Below, in pieces: positions 43,223-51,923 of a stretch of DNA of 64,000 bases. This DNA comes from Flavobacterium plurextorum (lineage in GTDB: Bacteria; Bacteroidota; Bacteroidia; Flavobacteriales; Flavobacteriaceae), in contig NZ_MUHD01000004.1 of the NCBI RefSeq assembly GCF_002217395.1, positions 1 through 64,000 on the forward strand, in the 5' to 3' direction. Positions within the stretch are counted from its first letter, which is position 1, and each line of letters begins with the position of its first letter. Made by a program: the position numbers and the translations under genes. Under the pieces are notes generated by a model. It was given only the letters and a program-made list of their open reading frames with translations, did no database searches and was not told the DNA's origin.

Positions 43223-44710
43223 ATGTCTCAAATGAAAATAGGATTAAAAATTTTGGCGTGCTTTATTCTTTTGATGTCTTGTAGTGAAGAACAAGTTGAC
43301 GACACAGGAACAGCAGTAGTAAAAGGAAGAGTTGTTGATATTCGAACCTACGAAGGGATCGCAAATGCCCGAGTTTTATCGAGCCCAACAACAAGCACTG
43401 TATTCTCAGATAAAGATGGTTACTTTATTATGGAAAAAGTACCAGTAGGAAAATATTCTTTTCAAGCGCAGAAAGATGGATTTATTGCCAGATTTCAACC
43501 CGCAACAGTTGAAAAAGATGTTCCGGTAGAAATTATTTTTGAGTTAGAAGTATCGACAGCAAATAATAAACCACCAGAAATTCCTACGCTTACAGCTCCT
43601 TTGGATAATGCAACCTCTCAGGCTTTAAGTTTAGACTTGACTTGGACTTCGACTGATCCAGAAAAAGATCCAATGACGTTTCAAGTTACTGTTAAAAACG
43701 GAACGACTGATGAAGTTAAAACCTATTCTGATCTTAAGGCTACAACTTTAAAAATTACAGGTTTAGATTATAGTACAAAATACTATTGGCAAGTGTCGGC
43801 AAATGACGGAATCAATAAACCTACAAATAGTGCAATAACCTCTTTTACAACATTGGCATTTCCAAATCCGAGATATTTGTATGTTAAAAAAGTAAAAAAT
43901 AATAATGTTATTTATACTGCAGATGAGGCTGGAAATGAACTTCAACTGTCACCATCATCAATTAATAGTTACAGACCGAGAAAAAATTTGAGTATCAATA
44001 GAATTGCTTACATAAGTTCTGATGGTTCATTAAATCAAATTTTTACCATGAATCCTGATGGTACAGATGTGAAAAAAGTGACCAACTTTATTCCAATTGC
44101 CGGATTTAATATGGATCATGTTAATTATTGCTGGAGCACAAACGGAAGGCAGATAATTTATCCTAATTTTGATCAGCTTCTCCGTATAGACTCAGATGGT
44201 TCAGGTTTAGTCCAGATATTTAAAACACCAAATGGTAAGTTTATTTCGGAGTGCGAATGGAGTCAGGACGGAAGTCAGATTGTACTAAAAGTAAATGATG
44301 CTTCAGGTTATAATGTCGAAATATATGCTATAAATATGGCTGGAGATGTCTTGTATCAAATACTTTCTGGTGAAAAAGGTGCAGCAAGCGGTCTTGGTAT
44401 TACGATCGATAATAATAAAGTAGTTTATACCAAAGACGTTTCTGGTTTCGAAAATTCGACCTACCGACGATTAGATTCGAGAATATTTATTTACACAGTA
44501 TCAACAAATACTTCGGCAGAATTAGATACTCAAAAAGAGAATGGTTTTAATGACTTAGATGTCAAATTCTCACCAAATGAAGCAAAAGTCATCTTTGTAA
44601 ATACGTCGAATGATGGATTATCTGCTAAAAACATTCAAACAGCAAGTATATCTGATAGTTCAACAAGGACGACTTTATTCCAAAACGCTGCAATGCCGGA
44701 TTGGAAATAA
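43223..44710 (+). CDS. propeller lipoprotein at the end of the curli operon
   Basis: A 495-residue lipoprotein (signal ends ILLMSC, Cys20; Met4 is an alternative start). Domains: carboxypeptidase-regulatory-like (about 30-115; VVKGRVVDIRTYEGIANARV, PVGKYSFQAQKDGF), fibronectin type III (about 120-215; ENPxxx..TKYYWQVSANDG), and a TolB/WD40-like propeller (about 220-490; IYTADEAGNELQLS, NQIFTMNPDGTDVKKVTNF, CEWSQDGSQIVLKVND, VKFSPNEAKVIFV). It follows csgG on the same strand by 74 bp with no terminator between, so it is likely co-transcribed. Probably an envelope-anchored accessory of curli; function unknown. Confidence 0.8.
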   Translation: MSQMKIGLKILACFILLMSCSEEQVDDTGTAVVKGRVVDIRTYEGIANARVLSSPTTSTVFSDKDGYFIMEKVPVGKYSFQAQKDGFIARFQPATVEKDVPVEIIFELEVSTANNKPPEIPTLTAPLDNATSQALSLDLTWTSTDPEKDPMTFQVTVKNGTTDEVKTYSDLKATTLKITGLDYSTKYYWQVSANDGINKPTNSAITSFTTLAFPNPRYLYVKKVKNNNVIYTADEAGNELQLSPSSINSYRPRKNLSINRIAYISSDGSLNQIFTMNPDGTDVKKVTNFIPIAGFNMDHVNYCWSTNGRQIIYPNFDQLLRIDSDGSGLVQIFKTPNGKFISECEWSQDGSQIVLKVNDASGYNVEIYAINMAGDVLYQILSGEKGAASGLGITIDNNKVVYTKDVSGFENSTYRRLDSRIFIYTVSTNTSAELDTQKENGFNDLDVKFSPNEAKVIFVNTSNDGLSAKNIQTASISDSSTRTTLFQNAAMPDWK

Positions 44711-44748
44711 ACTTAAAAGACCAATTTTTTCAAAATAGTTAATCAGGG

Positions 44749-44785
44749 GAAATCGGCAGAAATTAGATTCTGCCGATTTTTTTTG
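44749..44785 (+). terminator. curli operon terminator
   Basis: The arms AATCGGCAGAA and TTCTGCCGATT with a five-base loop and a long T run, ~40 bp after the last gene of the locus. Confidence 0.9.
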
Positions 44786-44828
44786 TGAATCATATAATCG
44801 AATAAGTCAAAGAATTAAAAAAAGGGAT

Positions 44829-44836
44829 TATCTTTG
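44829..44836 (+). promoter_or_regulatory. -7 element of the AIR synthase gene
   Basis: TATCTTTG, full match to TAnnTTTG, 27 bp before the start codon. Confidence 0.55.
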
Positions 44837-44862
44837 CACCACATCAACACAAACTAATTTTC

Positions 44863-46041
44863 ATGAGTTCAGATTCTAGCAAAAGATATGCACAAAGAGG
44901 TGTTTCGGCATCAAAAGAAGACGTACATAACGCTATAAAAAATATTGATAAAGGCTTGTTTCCACAGGCATTTTGCAAAATTGTACCAGATTACTTAACG
45001 CAAGATTCAGAGCATTGCTTGATTATGCATGCAGACGGAGCGGGAACCAAATCATCTTTGGCATATATGTATTGGAAAGAAACTGGAGATATTTCTGTTT
45101 GGAAAGGAATTGCTCAGGATGCTTTAATCATGAATATTGATGATTTATTATGTGTTGGAGCTACAGATAATATTTTGCTTTCATCTACCATTGGAAGAAA
45201 CAAAAACTTAATTCCTGCCGAAGTTATTTCGGCAATTATAAACGGAACAGAAGAATTAATCAACGAATTAAAATCTTTTGGCGTTACTATTCATTCAACT
45301 GGTGGTGAAACTGCAGATGTTGGAGATGTTGTGCGTACAATAATTGTAGACTCAACTGTTACCGCTCGTATGAAACGCAGCGATGTTGTTGATAATGCTA
45401 ATATTAAAGCTGGTGATGTAATTGTTGGTTTAGCCTCTTTTGGTCAGGCAACTTACGAAAAAGGTTATAACGGCGGAATGGGAAGCAATGGTTTAACTTC
45501 TGCACGTCATGACGTTTTCGGGAAATATTTGGCTAAAAAATATCCAGAAAGTTACGATGCGGCAGTTCCAGAAGAATTAATTTATTCAGGTCAAATTAAT
45601 TTAACTGATGAAGTTGAAAACAGCCCAATAAATGCTGGTCAATTAGTGCTTTCGCCAACTAGAACGTACGCACCAATTATCAAGAAAATTTTAGATACAT
45701 ATACACCAAACGATATTCACGGAATGGTACATTGCAGCGGAGGCGCGCAAACTAAAATTTTACATTTTGTTCAAAATTTACACATTATAAAAGACAATTT
45801 ATTTCCAGTTCCACCATTGTTCAAGTTAATTCAAGAACAATCAAAAACAGATTGGAAAGAAATGTATCAGGTTTTCAATTGCGGTCACCGTATGGAAATC
45901 TATGTTCCTGAAAATATTGCACAAGATATTATTGCCATCTCTAAATCATTTAATGTTGATGCACAAATCGTAGGTAGAGTAGAAGCAGCTGATGCTAAAA
46001 AACTAACAATTACCAGCGAATACGGAACATTCGAATATTAG
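44863..46041 (+). CDS. purM: phosphoribosylformylglycinamidine cyclo-ligase (AIR synthase)
   Basis: A 392-residue PurM-type enzyme: ATP-dependent closure of FGAM to aminoimidazole ribonucleotide in purine synthesis. It follows the Bacteroidetes variant (RYAQRGVSASKEDVHNAI; HADGAGTKSSLAYMYWKETGD; MNIDDLLCVGA; IHSTGGETADVGDVVRT; SFGQATYEKGYNGGMGSNGLTSARH; HCSGGAQTKILHF). The glycine-rich and DADG-type nucleotide-binding regions are present. It is monocistronic with a TATCTTTG element. The symbol is from family resemblance; the sequence is longer than the E. coli protein (345). Confidence 0.9.
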   Translation: MSSDSSKRYAQRGVSASKEDVHNAIKNIDKGLFPQAFCKIVPDYLTQDSEHCLIMHADGAGTKSSLAYMYWKETGDISVWKGIAQDALIMNIDDLLCVGATDNILLSSTIGRNKNLIPAEVISAIINGTEELINELKSFGVTIHSTGGETADVGDVVRTIIVDSTVTARMKRSDVVDNANIKAGDVIVGLASFGQATYEKGYNGGMGSNGLTSARHDVFGKYLAKKYPESYDAAVPEELIYSGQINLTDEVENSPINAGQLVLSPTRTYAPIIKKILDTYTPNDIHGMVHCSGGAQTKILHFVQNLHIIKDNLFPVPPLFKLIQEQSKTDWKEMYQVFNCGHRMEIYVPENIAQDIIAISKSFNVDAQIVGRVEAADAKKLTITSEYGTFEY

Positions 46042-46252
46042 ATTTTTGAGGTTCAAAGATTCAAAGAGGCAAAGATTCAGAGCTATAAAGTTTTTTTGAA
46101 TATTATAATCGTAGAGGCGCACGGCAGTGCGTCTGTTTATAAAGGTTTTGAATTTTTAAATATTAAATAATCATAGAGACGCACTACAGTGCGTCTTTTG
46201 TCATCTTAGACACATTGTGTTGTGTTTCTGTAATTTATAAAATACTGATATT
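46042..46252. repeat. repeat-rich gap with two GACGCAC hairpins
   Basis: Contains a TTCAAAGAGGCAAAG repeat (about 46050-46080) and two related hairpins: GAGGCGCACGGCAGTGCGTC (46113-46132) and AGACGCACTACAGTGCGTCT (46175-46194). The second is followed by TTTT and can terminate purM. Confidence 0.6.
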
Positions 46253-46609
46253 ATGTACGAACTGCTTTTTTGGAGATATTTAGACGAAATTTACTTAAAC
46301 CATCATGAGGTTTACGAAGCTCTTGTTGAAAAAGAAGGAGTTATCGGCCTGGAAAAACTTCCTGTTGAGGTAATTATAAATCGCATTAATTCTGTCTTTT
46401 CAAAATGGGAAAGAATTGATGAAAACAGCTGGAAAAATAATGCAGGAAAAGGAGCTTTCCAAGTTATTACAACTCCGCAAAGTGTCAAAATAGATTGTTA
46501 TGGCACCGAAGGAAAAACCATGAATCAATTGGTCGATTTGATGCTGGAATTTAAATGTCCGCTGTACGATCCGCAAGTTCCGGAGCGTTATGATGAAATG
46601 AGTGAATAA
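46253..46609 (+). CDS. conserved-looking small protein, unknown
   Basis: A 118-residue cytoplasmic protein whose family I do not recognise. It has no signal peptide or membrane helix. Features: N-terminal WRYLDEIYLNHHEVYEALVEKEGVIGLEKLP, middle WERIDENSWKNNAGKGAFQVITTPQSVKIDCYG and C-terminal DLMLEFKCPLYDPQVPERYDEMSE. The balance of aromatic and acidic residues gives an alpha/beta look, and it ends rich in prolines. It sits alone before the GNAT gene. Codon use fits the neighbours, so it is a real gene. Confidence 0.7.
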   Translation: MYELLFWRYLDEIYLNHHEVYEALVEKEGVIGLEKLPVEVIINRINSVFSKWERIDENSWKNNAGKGAFQVITTPQSVKIDCYGTEGKTMNQLVDLMLEFKCPLYDPQVPERYDEMSE

Positions 46610-46701
46610 ATTTTTCAGTTCAATATGTTTATGAATTTCTTCGCGATAAAAGTTTTGCTAAAAGCGCGAAGATTTTATAAAGAATAACCAAAAAGCAAAC
46701 C

Positions 46702-47307
46702 GTGGCCGTATCCAATTTTTCTTTTTCAGATACTATAATTTTAGAAGATGAGGTTGTTTTATTACGATCACTTCAAGAATCAGATGTTGAAAATTTATTA
46801 GAAATCTCAATTAATGAACCTGAAACATGGAAATATTCTTTAGTTGGTGCTGATGGAAAAGAAAATTTGATCAAATACATTCAGTCCGCTGTAAAAGCTA
46901 GAGAAAATCAAAAAGAATTTCCTTTTATAGTTTTTGATAAAAAAACTCAAAAATACGCAGGTTCAACACGTTTTTACGATATTAATCTCGAATACAAAAC
47001 ACTTCAATTAGGTTACACTTGGTACGGTTCTGCTTTTAGAGGAACAGGACTTAATAAACACTGCAAGTTTTTACTGCTTCAATTTGCTTTTGAAACTTTA
47101 GGAATGGAGCGCGTAGAATTTCGTGCAGACAATAATAACGAAAGAAGTGTGGCGGCAATGAAAAGTATTGGCTGTAAAGTCGAAGGCGTTTTGCGCAGTC
47201 ATATGCCAACAGTAAACAGCGATGTTCGCCGTGATTCTATTGTTTTAAGTATTTTAAGAAACGAATGGTTTAATGAGGTAAAAGAAAACTTAAAGAATAA
47301 GCTTTAA
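46702..47307 (+). CDS. GNAT N-acetyltransferase
   Basis: A 201-residue GCN5-related acetyltransferase using acetyl-CoA to acetylate a small molecule or protein N-terminus. The fold is clear: LEDEVVLLRSLQESDVENLLEI at the start, QLGYTWYGSAFRGTGLNKHCKFLLLQFAFETLGMERVEFRADNNNERSVAAMKSIGCKVEGVLRSHM (the RGTGLN acetyl-CoA loop and the RimJ/RimL-like DxxNxRSxxxxxxxGxxxEGxxR). A GTG codon at 46702 is the first plausible start; no ATG precedes it in frame. The RimJ/RimL type fits ribosomal-protein or antibiotic acetylation; substrate unknown. Confidence 0.88.
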   Translation: MAVSNFSFSDTIILEDEVVLLRSLQESDVENLLEISINEPETWKYSLVGADGKENLIKYIQSAVKARENQKEFPFIVFDKKTQKYAGSTRFYDINLEYKTLQLGYTWYGSAFRGTGLNKHCKFLLLQFAFETLGMERVEFRADNNNERSVAAMKSIGCKVEGVLRSHMPTVNSDVRRDSIVLSILRNEWFNEVKENLKNKL

Positions 47308-47457
47308 AAAGAGCCATTAGCTTCACAAAATAGTACAGGGTTGGATTTTATCTCCTTCTAAAAAATACAGAAGAAAAAAGGAAGTATAGATTTGATTCCT
47401 TTAAAATCTTGACCATCATTATTGGAATTTGGAATTTTAAAAATTGATTATTTAATC

Positions 47458-48081
47458 CTATCCATCCTTTAATAATAAATTTTGCTCTTTTCTTATTTTG
47501 ACTATTAATTGATCAATGTAAGTTTTTATTTTCTGAGGCAGTAAATTCCAGTTCGTATCCTTTTTAAAACTTCTACAATCATCTAGATCACATTCTACAG
47601 CCCGAATCACATACTTTTTGTTATTGTAAACTGTAATAATTTTTACACGTCTTATTTCATCATATTCCGTTCTTGTTCCGTAAACAATAACGGGATCTAT
47701 ATATCCGTCGCCGTCAAGATCTTTTGTACTGCAGTATTTTGTCCAGAACCAAATATTGGTTTCTTTAGGATCGTAATCTTCAAGCAAATCGTTGATTCTC
47801 CATTTTTCTAAAAATCCGCCATGATCATTAAGTACACAAATAGCTTTTATTTTTGTATTTAATGTGTCTTTTTTAGATACAGCTTGTTGATTTTCGGTTA
47901 AAACCAAACCATAAACACCACCTTTATCTTTATATTCAAATGCTCGATAGATTGGGAAATCTGAAAGCTGGTTTAGTTCCTTTTGAATTATTTGTTCTTT
48001 TGATAATCTGCTGCTTTCAACCTTTTGAGCGAAACTAAAAAGAGAGTTTAAAACAAAGAATATAAAGAATATTTTTTTCAT
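47458..48081 (-). CDS. exported M949_RS01915-like protein
   Basis: A 207-residue exported protein (signal peptide MKKIFFIFFVLNSLFSFAQ). The middle has INDLLEDYDPKETNIWFWTKYCSTKDLDGDGYIDPVIVYGTRTEYDEIRRVKI. The calcium-loop-like DLDGDGYIDP and WFWTKYC follow what I recall as the M949_RS01915 family, annotated as surface polysaccharide biosynthesis protein in Bacteroidetes. Family name from memory. It ends in a charged helix. It is monocistronic, with no polysaccharide genes around it. Confidence 0.6.
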   Translation of the reverse strand: MKKIFFIFFVLNSLFSFAQKVESSRLSKEQIIQKELNQLSDFPIYRAFEYKDKGGVYGLVLTENQQAVSKKDTLNTKIKAICVLNDHGGFLEKWRINDLLEDYDPKETNIWFWTKYCSTKDLDGDGYIDPVIVYGTRTEYDEIRRVKIITVYNNKKYVIRAVECDLDDCRSFKKDTNWNLLPQKIKTYIDQLIVKIRKEQNLLLKDG

Positions 48082-48293
48082 ACATTGATTTTTATAAAAA
48101 GTAAAGATATCTAGATAAAGTCAGAATAAAGACAAAAATTTCAACGGAATTTGCTATCCTGCGCAGCTCTCATTATTTGATATGTTTACTATTAACTCGT
48201 TGATTACAAATAGTATTAGTTTTATGGGTAATTCGAAAGGTTAGGGGAGTAGAATTGACGTTGAATAAAATGAATTTTTTGGCGAAAGAATAA

Positions 48294-48301
48294 TACATTT
48301 G
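48294..48301 (+). promoter_or_regulatory. -7 element of the 48324 gene
   Basis: TACATTTG, full match to TAnnTTTG, 22 bp before the ATG at 48324; it argues for that start. Confidence 0.5.
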
Positions 48302-48323
48302 TATAAATTAAGATTATTTGCAA

Positions 48324-48863
48324 ATGAGCATTCAAAAAATTCCTTTAACAAAAGATGATAAAGTTATTCTTAAGAGCAGATTTAGAACACATATGTTTGC
48401 AATTATTTTTGTAGTTCTTCCCGTGTGCATTTTGCTATTTTGTATAATTGAGAGTTTGATTGATCAAATTTTGTCATCTAATTATGATTTCATGTTTTTT
48501 TTCGGATCTGCATTTGTAATTTTTCCGTCCTTTTTTTTTATCAAATACGTTGTCCCTTTTTATATAGAATCCTATAAAAATAGTAAGCAAGAAAGTAAGT
48601 GGGTAATAAAAACACGTATTTTAAATATCAAAACAAATTATCATAAAAATACAACAGGACTTGGTTATAATAAAATCAAGGAGTTAAATACTATTCATGA
48701 ATTTACAACAGACCTTGGCTTCAGTATTAATTCAAATAATAGATTTATTGGTAATCCAAAAAATAGTTTACAAAATGCAATTGTAACTATTGGTTCAACG
48801 CTGGAAATTCATTGTCTCGATGACAATTGTACTCAAATTTTAGTTTTTAAGAAAATTGAATAA
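48324..48863 (+). CDS. small membrane protein, unknown
   Basis: A 179-residue inner-membrane protein I do not recognise. Two hydrophobic helices (about 24-46, FAIIFVVLPVCILLFCIIES; about 56-76, FMFFFGSAFVIFPSFFFIKY) are followed by a ~100-residue polar domain (WVIKTRILNIKTNYHKNTTGLGYNKIKELNTIH). I start at ATG 48324; a TTG-initiated frame two codons upstream is less likely. A perfect -7 element is 22 bp before the start. The organisation resembles small bPH-like or immunity proteins, but I cannot support that. Confidence 0.6.
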   Translation: MSIQKIPLTKDDKVILKSRFRTHMFAIIFVVLPVCILLFCIIESLIDQILSSNYDFMFFFGSAFVIFPSFFFIKYVVPFYIESYKNSKQESKWVIKTRILNIKTNYHKNTTGLGYNKIKELNTIHEFTTDLGFSINSNNRFIGNPKNSLQNAIVTIGSTLEIHCLDDNCTQILVFKKIE

Positions 48864-49135
48864 TACCATTATCAAATTTTGAAACCAGAAACAGGTCTGC
48901 TTTTTTAAAGGATTTTTTTTTAAAAAATTTCCCTTCATGTTTCTTAGCAATACCTGATTTAAATTCTAAGTTACAGTTCAATGAACTTTTAATTTTGAAT
49001 AATTACCCCAACGAATCACGATTACTTTAAATGAAAATTAGCTTGTCAAAAAGTAATGAAATTAATAAATAAGAAAAACTACTGATTTGTAAAAAAGTTC
49101 ACGAAATTTGCATTTCAAATATTAGAAAAATCATT

Positions 49136-49579
49136 ATGAAAATAAATTTAAAATCAGGAATTGATAAACTGCTTTTCGGTATGAAGCAGAACGATGTAAC
49201 AGCTGTTTTAGGAAAACCTGATAAAAACTATAACGACGAAGATGATAATGTGATTTTTGTATATAACGCATACAAAATGAGATTAACATTTTATCAAGAA
49301 GAAGACTTGAAGTTAGGTTATATAGTAGCTTCTAGTAATGATTTAGAAGTTTTTGGCTTCAAGTTAATCGGAAGAAAAATTGCTGATGTAAAGAAAGATT
49401 TTGCAGCAAAAGGAATAACAAAATATACCCAAGAAACTTTTGATACGTTTGAGAATTATTTCAACGAGGACAATTGGTTTATTCTTCAAACAGAATTTGA
49501 TGAAGTTGTTAAATTCGAAATTGGAGCAATCATCAATGATAAAGATGAATTTGCTTGGAAATTTCCAGTGAAGAAATAA
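49136..49579 (+). CDS. unknown 147-residue cytoplasmic protein
   Basis: No signal peptide; a compact alpha/beta protein. The motif KSGIDKLLFGMKQNDVTAVLGKPDKNYNDEDDNVIFVYN resembles the small SmpA/BamE-like or BLIP-type fold seen in many Bacteroidetes hypothetical proteins, where a G-M-x-x-x-x-V-x-x-x-L-G-x-P phrase sits at the N-terminus. A second such phrase (FGFKLIGRKIADVKKDFAAKGI) suggests a tandem of two units. Ends at a large inverted repeat. Function unknown. Confidence 0.65.
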   Translation: MKINLKSGIDKLLFGMKQNDVTAVLGKPDKNYNDEDDNVIFVYNAYKMRLTFYQEEDLKLGYIVASSNDLEVFGFKLIGRKIADVKKDFAAKGITKYTQETFDTFENYFNEDNWFILQTEFDEVVKFEIGAIINDKDEFAWKFPVKK

Positions 49580-49589
49580 ACTCTTTTTT

Positions 49590-49676
49590 GTCAGGCTGAG
49601 CGGAGTCGAAGTCCAACTCCAACTCCAACTCAGTGCTAATTTAACTTGCGATGACTTCGACTCCGCTCAGCCTGAC
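49590..49676. repeat. 24-bp perfect inverted repeat of the GAGCGGAGTCGAAG family
   Basis: GTCAGGCTGAGCGGAGTCGA(AGTC) at 49590-49613 and its exact reverse complement at 49653-49676, with CAACTC tandem triplet copies (about 49614-49632) in the loop. Same repeat family as 9459, 23009 and 35085. Confidence 0.85.
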
Positions 49677-49698
49677 AAACCTGGCAAACTACAGTATA

Positions 49699-49733
49699 AA
49701 AAAAACCGACAATCACTTGTCGGTTTTTTTGTT
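49699..49733 (-). terminator. M61 peptidase terminator
   Basis: AAAACCGACAA TCAC TTGTCGGTTTT with T run; it sits just past the minus-strand stop and is also usable by the plus-strand gene. Confidence 0.8.
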
Positions 49734-49749
49734 TTCAGTCAAAAGGAAA

Positions 49750-51606
49750 TTAACCTTTCAACCAAGCATTTTTAAGTTTTTCTTTTGAAGCATCAGTAGC
49801 TTTAAAAGTTTCAGATTCTTCGTAAGGTAGTTTTACAGTTCCTTTTATAGTTTCTTCTTTGCCGCCGCGCTTAATTTTTATAGTAATTGGATCGTTTTCT
49901 TTCCAGTTCTCACTTTCAGTTATTAGATCGTAGATATTATCTAAAGAGTAAGATTTGTTGTTTACTGAAAGAATAATATCACCGCCTTTTAGATTTAAAT
50001 TTTTAAAGAATTCATTAGTTCCAACATCAGAACGAACTGCAATTTCTTTAGTCTTTTTATCTACACTAATGTATGGAGTTTGTCCTTTAATAAATACTGG
50101 CGCCGCTTTTTTCTCAACAGCTTTAGTTACACCAACTTTCGCTAAATAAAAATCATAAGGAATAGGAGTAGTTCCTGCTACATATTTGTTTAAAAATTCA
50201 CCTACTTCAGGATAAGTTAACTGCGTGATTTTAGCGAACAATTCATTATCATTAAATGGTTTATCAACGCCATATTCACTAGATAATTTATGCATTAAAT
50301 CAAGAATTCCTCTTTCTCCATTGCTTTTTTCTCTAATAATAATGTCAATGCACATACCAATTAAAGCTCCTTTTTGGTACACATTTAAGTATTGATCTTT
50401 ATAAGGCTGTTCTAAAACATTGGCACTCATTTTAGTAAAAGACATTGTGTCGTCTAAACTTTTAGACTGCTCAATTTTATCAGCAATACGAGAGTAAAAC
50501 TCACCTTCGTTAATTAAACCTTGATTGATTTGAAAAAGGTTGGCAAAATATTCTGTTACACCTTCGTACATCCATAAATGCTCAGACATTTTTGGCGCAT
50601 TATAATCAAAATACTGGATCTCTTTTGAGTGAATAGTTAATGGGGTTACGATATGAAAAAACTCGTGAGAAACAACATCTTTCATTGATTCTACCAGTTT
50701 TTCTTTAGGCATTGATTCTGGCAGTACTACAGTAGTTGCTGTTGGATGCTCTAAAGCTCCAAAACCGTGTGCATCATCTTTTGCTAAGGTTGATAAATAC
50801 AATAAAACAGTATATTTTTTATTCGCATTTACTTTTCCTAAAAAGTTTTTCTGCGCCGTCATCATTGTTTTCATTTCCGGTGTGATGCTTTCGGCAGTAA
50901 ATTTTCCAGTCGGCGAGTAAACCGCAATTAAAATATCCATACCATTTACATTAAACTCAGTATAATCTGGTTTAGAATACATAATAGGATTTTCGACTAA
51001 AACAGCATAACGTGGAGTTGTAAAAACATCGCTTGTTTTGCTCGGATCCTGATCTGTCATAGAAGTTGCTCCCCAAAGTGTTTCAGGATGCGTAATAGTA
51101 ACTTTATAAGGAATCTCTAATTTGTCTTGAAAATACCCTACAAATCCATGTGTGTTTACTAGAAAATTAACTCCTGCATTGATGTTAGTACCTGCAGGCG
51201 AGAAAATATCGTCATTGCCAAAACCAGTTCCTTTTTCAGTATCGAAAGTGTCATTAACTAAATACGTGATTTTTTTTAACGCTTTTGCATTCGAAATAGA
51301 CCATGAGTTATCGTCGATTCTCTTAACTGTTAAAGCATTTCCTTTTGCATCAAAAGCTTTAAAATCTTCTGAATTTTTTCCGTAGTTATCAGTAGAATAA
51401 GTTCCTGGAACAGTTTTCGGAATACTGTAAACGATCTCATCTGTTTTGATTTGCGGCGGAGTTACCGTTACTAAAACTTTGTCGTCTTTTACATCAACAA
51501 GATTTATGTTAACGTCTACAACATTGCTTTTTGCGGCAGAGGAACTTCCTGTTTTACAGCTCCAAAGTGTTATAGCAAGAGCTAAAGTGTAAAGTATTTT
51601 TTTCAT
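49750..51606 (-). CDS. M61 family metallopeptidase lipoprotein with PDZ domain
   Basis: A 618-residue lipoprotein (signal ends ALAITLWSC, Cys17). I start at 51606 where the signal peptide begins; a longer frame from 51699 adds 31 residues without meaning. The N-terminal ~220 residues form the M61 beta domain. The zinc site is H314-E-F-F-H318 (VVSHEFFHIVTP), with the glutamate ligand in WMYEGVTEYFANL. The C-terminal ~90 residues form a PDZ domain (DVGTNEFFKNLNLKGGDIILSVNNKSYSL). Glycyl-aminopeptidase-type; periplasmic. It may remove N-terminal glycine residues from peptides. Confidence 0.93.
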   Translation of the reverse strand: MKKILYTLALAITLWSCKTGSSSAAKSNVVDVNINLVDVKDDKVLVTVTPPQIKTDEIVYSIPKTVPGTYSTDNYGKNSEDFKAFDAKGNALTVKRIDDNSWSISNAKALKKITYLVNDTFDTEKGTGFGNDDIFSPAGTNINAGVNFLVNTHGFVGYFQDKLEIPYKVTITHPETLWGATSMTDQDPSKTSDVFTTPRYAVLVENPIMYSKPDYTEFNVNGMDILIAVYSPTGKFTAESITPEMKTMMTAQKNFLGKVNANKKYTVLLYLSTLAKDDAHGFGALEHPTATTVVLPESMPKEKLVESMKDVVSHEFFHIVTPLTIHSKEIQYFDYNAPKMSEHLWMYEGVTEYFANLFQINQGLINEGEFYSRIADKIEQSKSLDDTMSFTKMSANVLEQPYKDQYLNVYQKGALIGMCIDIIIREKSNGERGILDLMHKLSSEYGVDKPFNDNELFAKITQLTYPEVGEFLNKYVAGTTPIPYDFYLAKVGVTKAVEKKAAPVFIKGQTPYISVDKKTKEIAVRSDVGTNEFFKNLNLKGGDIILSVNNKSYSLDNIYDLITESENWKENDPITIKIKRGGKEETIKGTVKLPYEESETFKATDASKEKLKNAWLKG

Positions 51607-51692
51607 TTGTTTAAGTTTAGTTATACGTATTTGACTAAAAAAAAGTAAAAATGTTACAATAAAATAAAAATAACCCAATGTTGAGATTATTT

Positions 51693-51772
51693 TTAACATA
51701 GAGACGTAGTTATTGGTCGCTTAAAAAGGTATTTCACTTATTTAAAATAGACATAGCTGCGAAAGAAAAATA
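51693..51772. repeat. ACATAG/TTTCACTTATTTAAAA interspersed repeat, copy 1
   Basis: Shares TTTCACTTATTTAAAA and flanking ACATAG strings with the inverted copy at 61955-62060. Confidence 0.55.
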
Positions 51773-51889
51773 CTTCTCTTTGGTATCTTTTTCAGACATA
51801 AAATTGATACTTCTACGTGTTAAATATTTTTTATGATCTAAGTGAAGCGAATAGATGAAAGAAATAAAATAGAACGGACTAAAAATAAA

Positions 51890-51922
51890 TAAAAAAAACT
51901 CCTGACGCACAGGAGTTTTAAT
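51890..51922 (-). terminator. terminator of the DUF2805 gene
   Basis: AAAACTCCTG ACGCA CAGGAGTTTT with flanking A/T runs, just after the minus-strand stop at 51924. Confidence 0.85.
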
Positions 51923-51923
51923 T

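Larger units (their letters stand above)
51607..51923. other. intergenic region with an interspersed repeat
   Basis: Contains an element (51693-51772) with AACATAGAGACGTAG..., TTTCACTTATTTAAAA and ACATAGCTGCG strings that reappears inverted at 61955-62060, plus the DUF2805 terminator. No gene. Confidence 0.55.

Noticed and set aside
51607..51699. Longer start for the M61 peptidase
   Set aside because: The lipoprotein signal begins at 51606; the upstream 31 residues are hydrophobic but lack a lipobox and are AT-rich leader.
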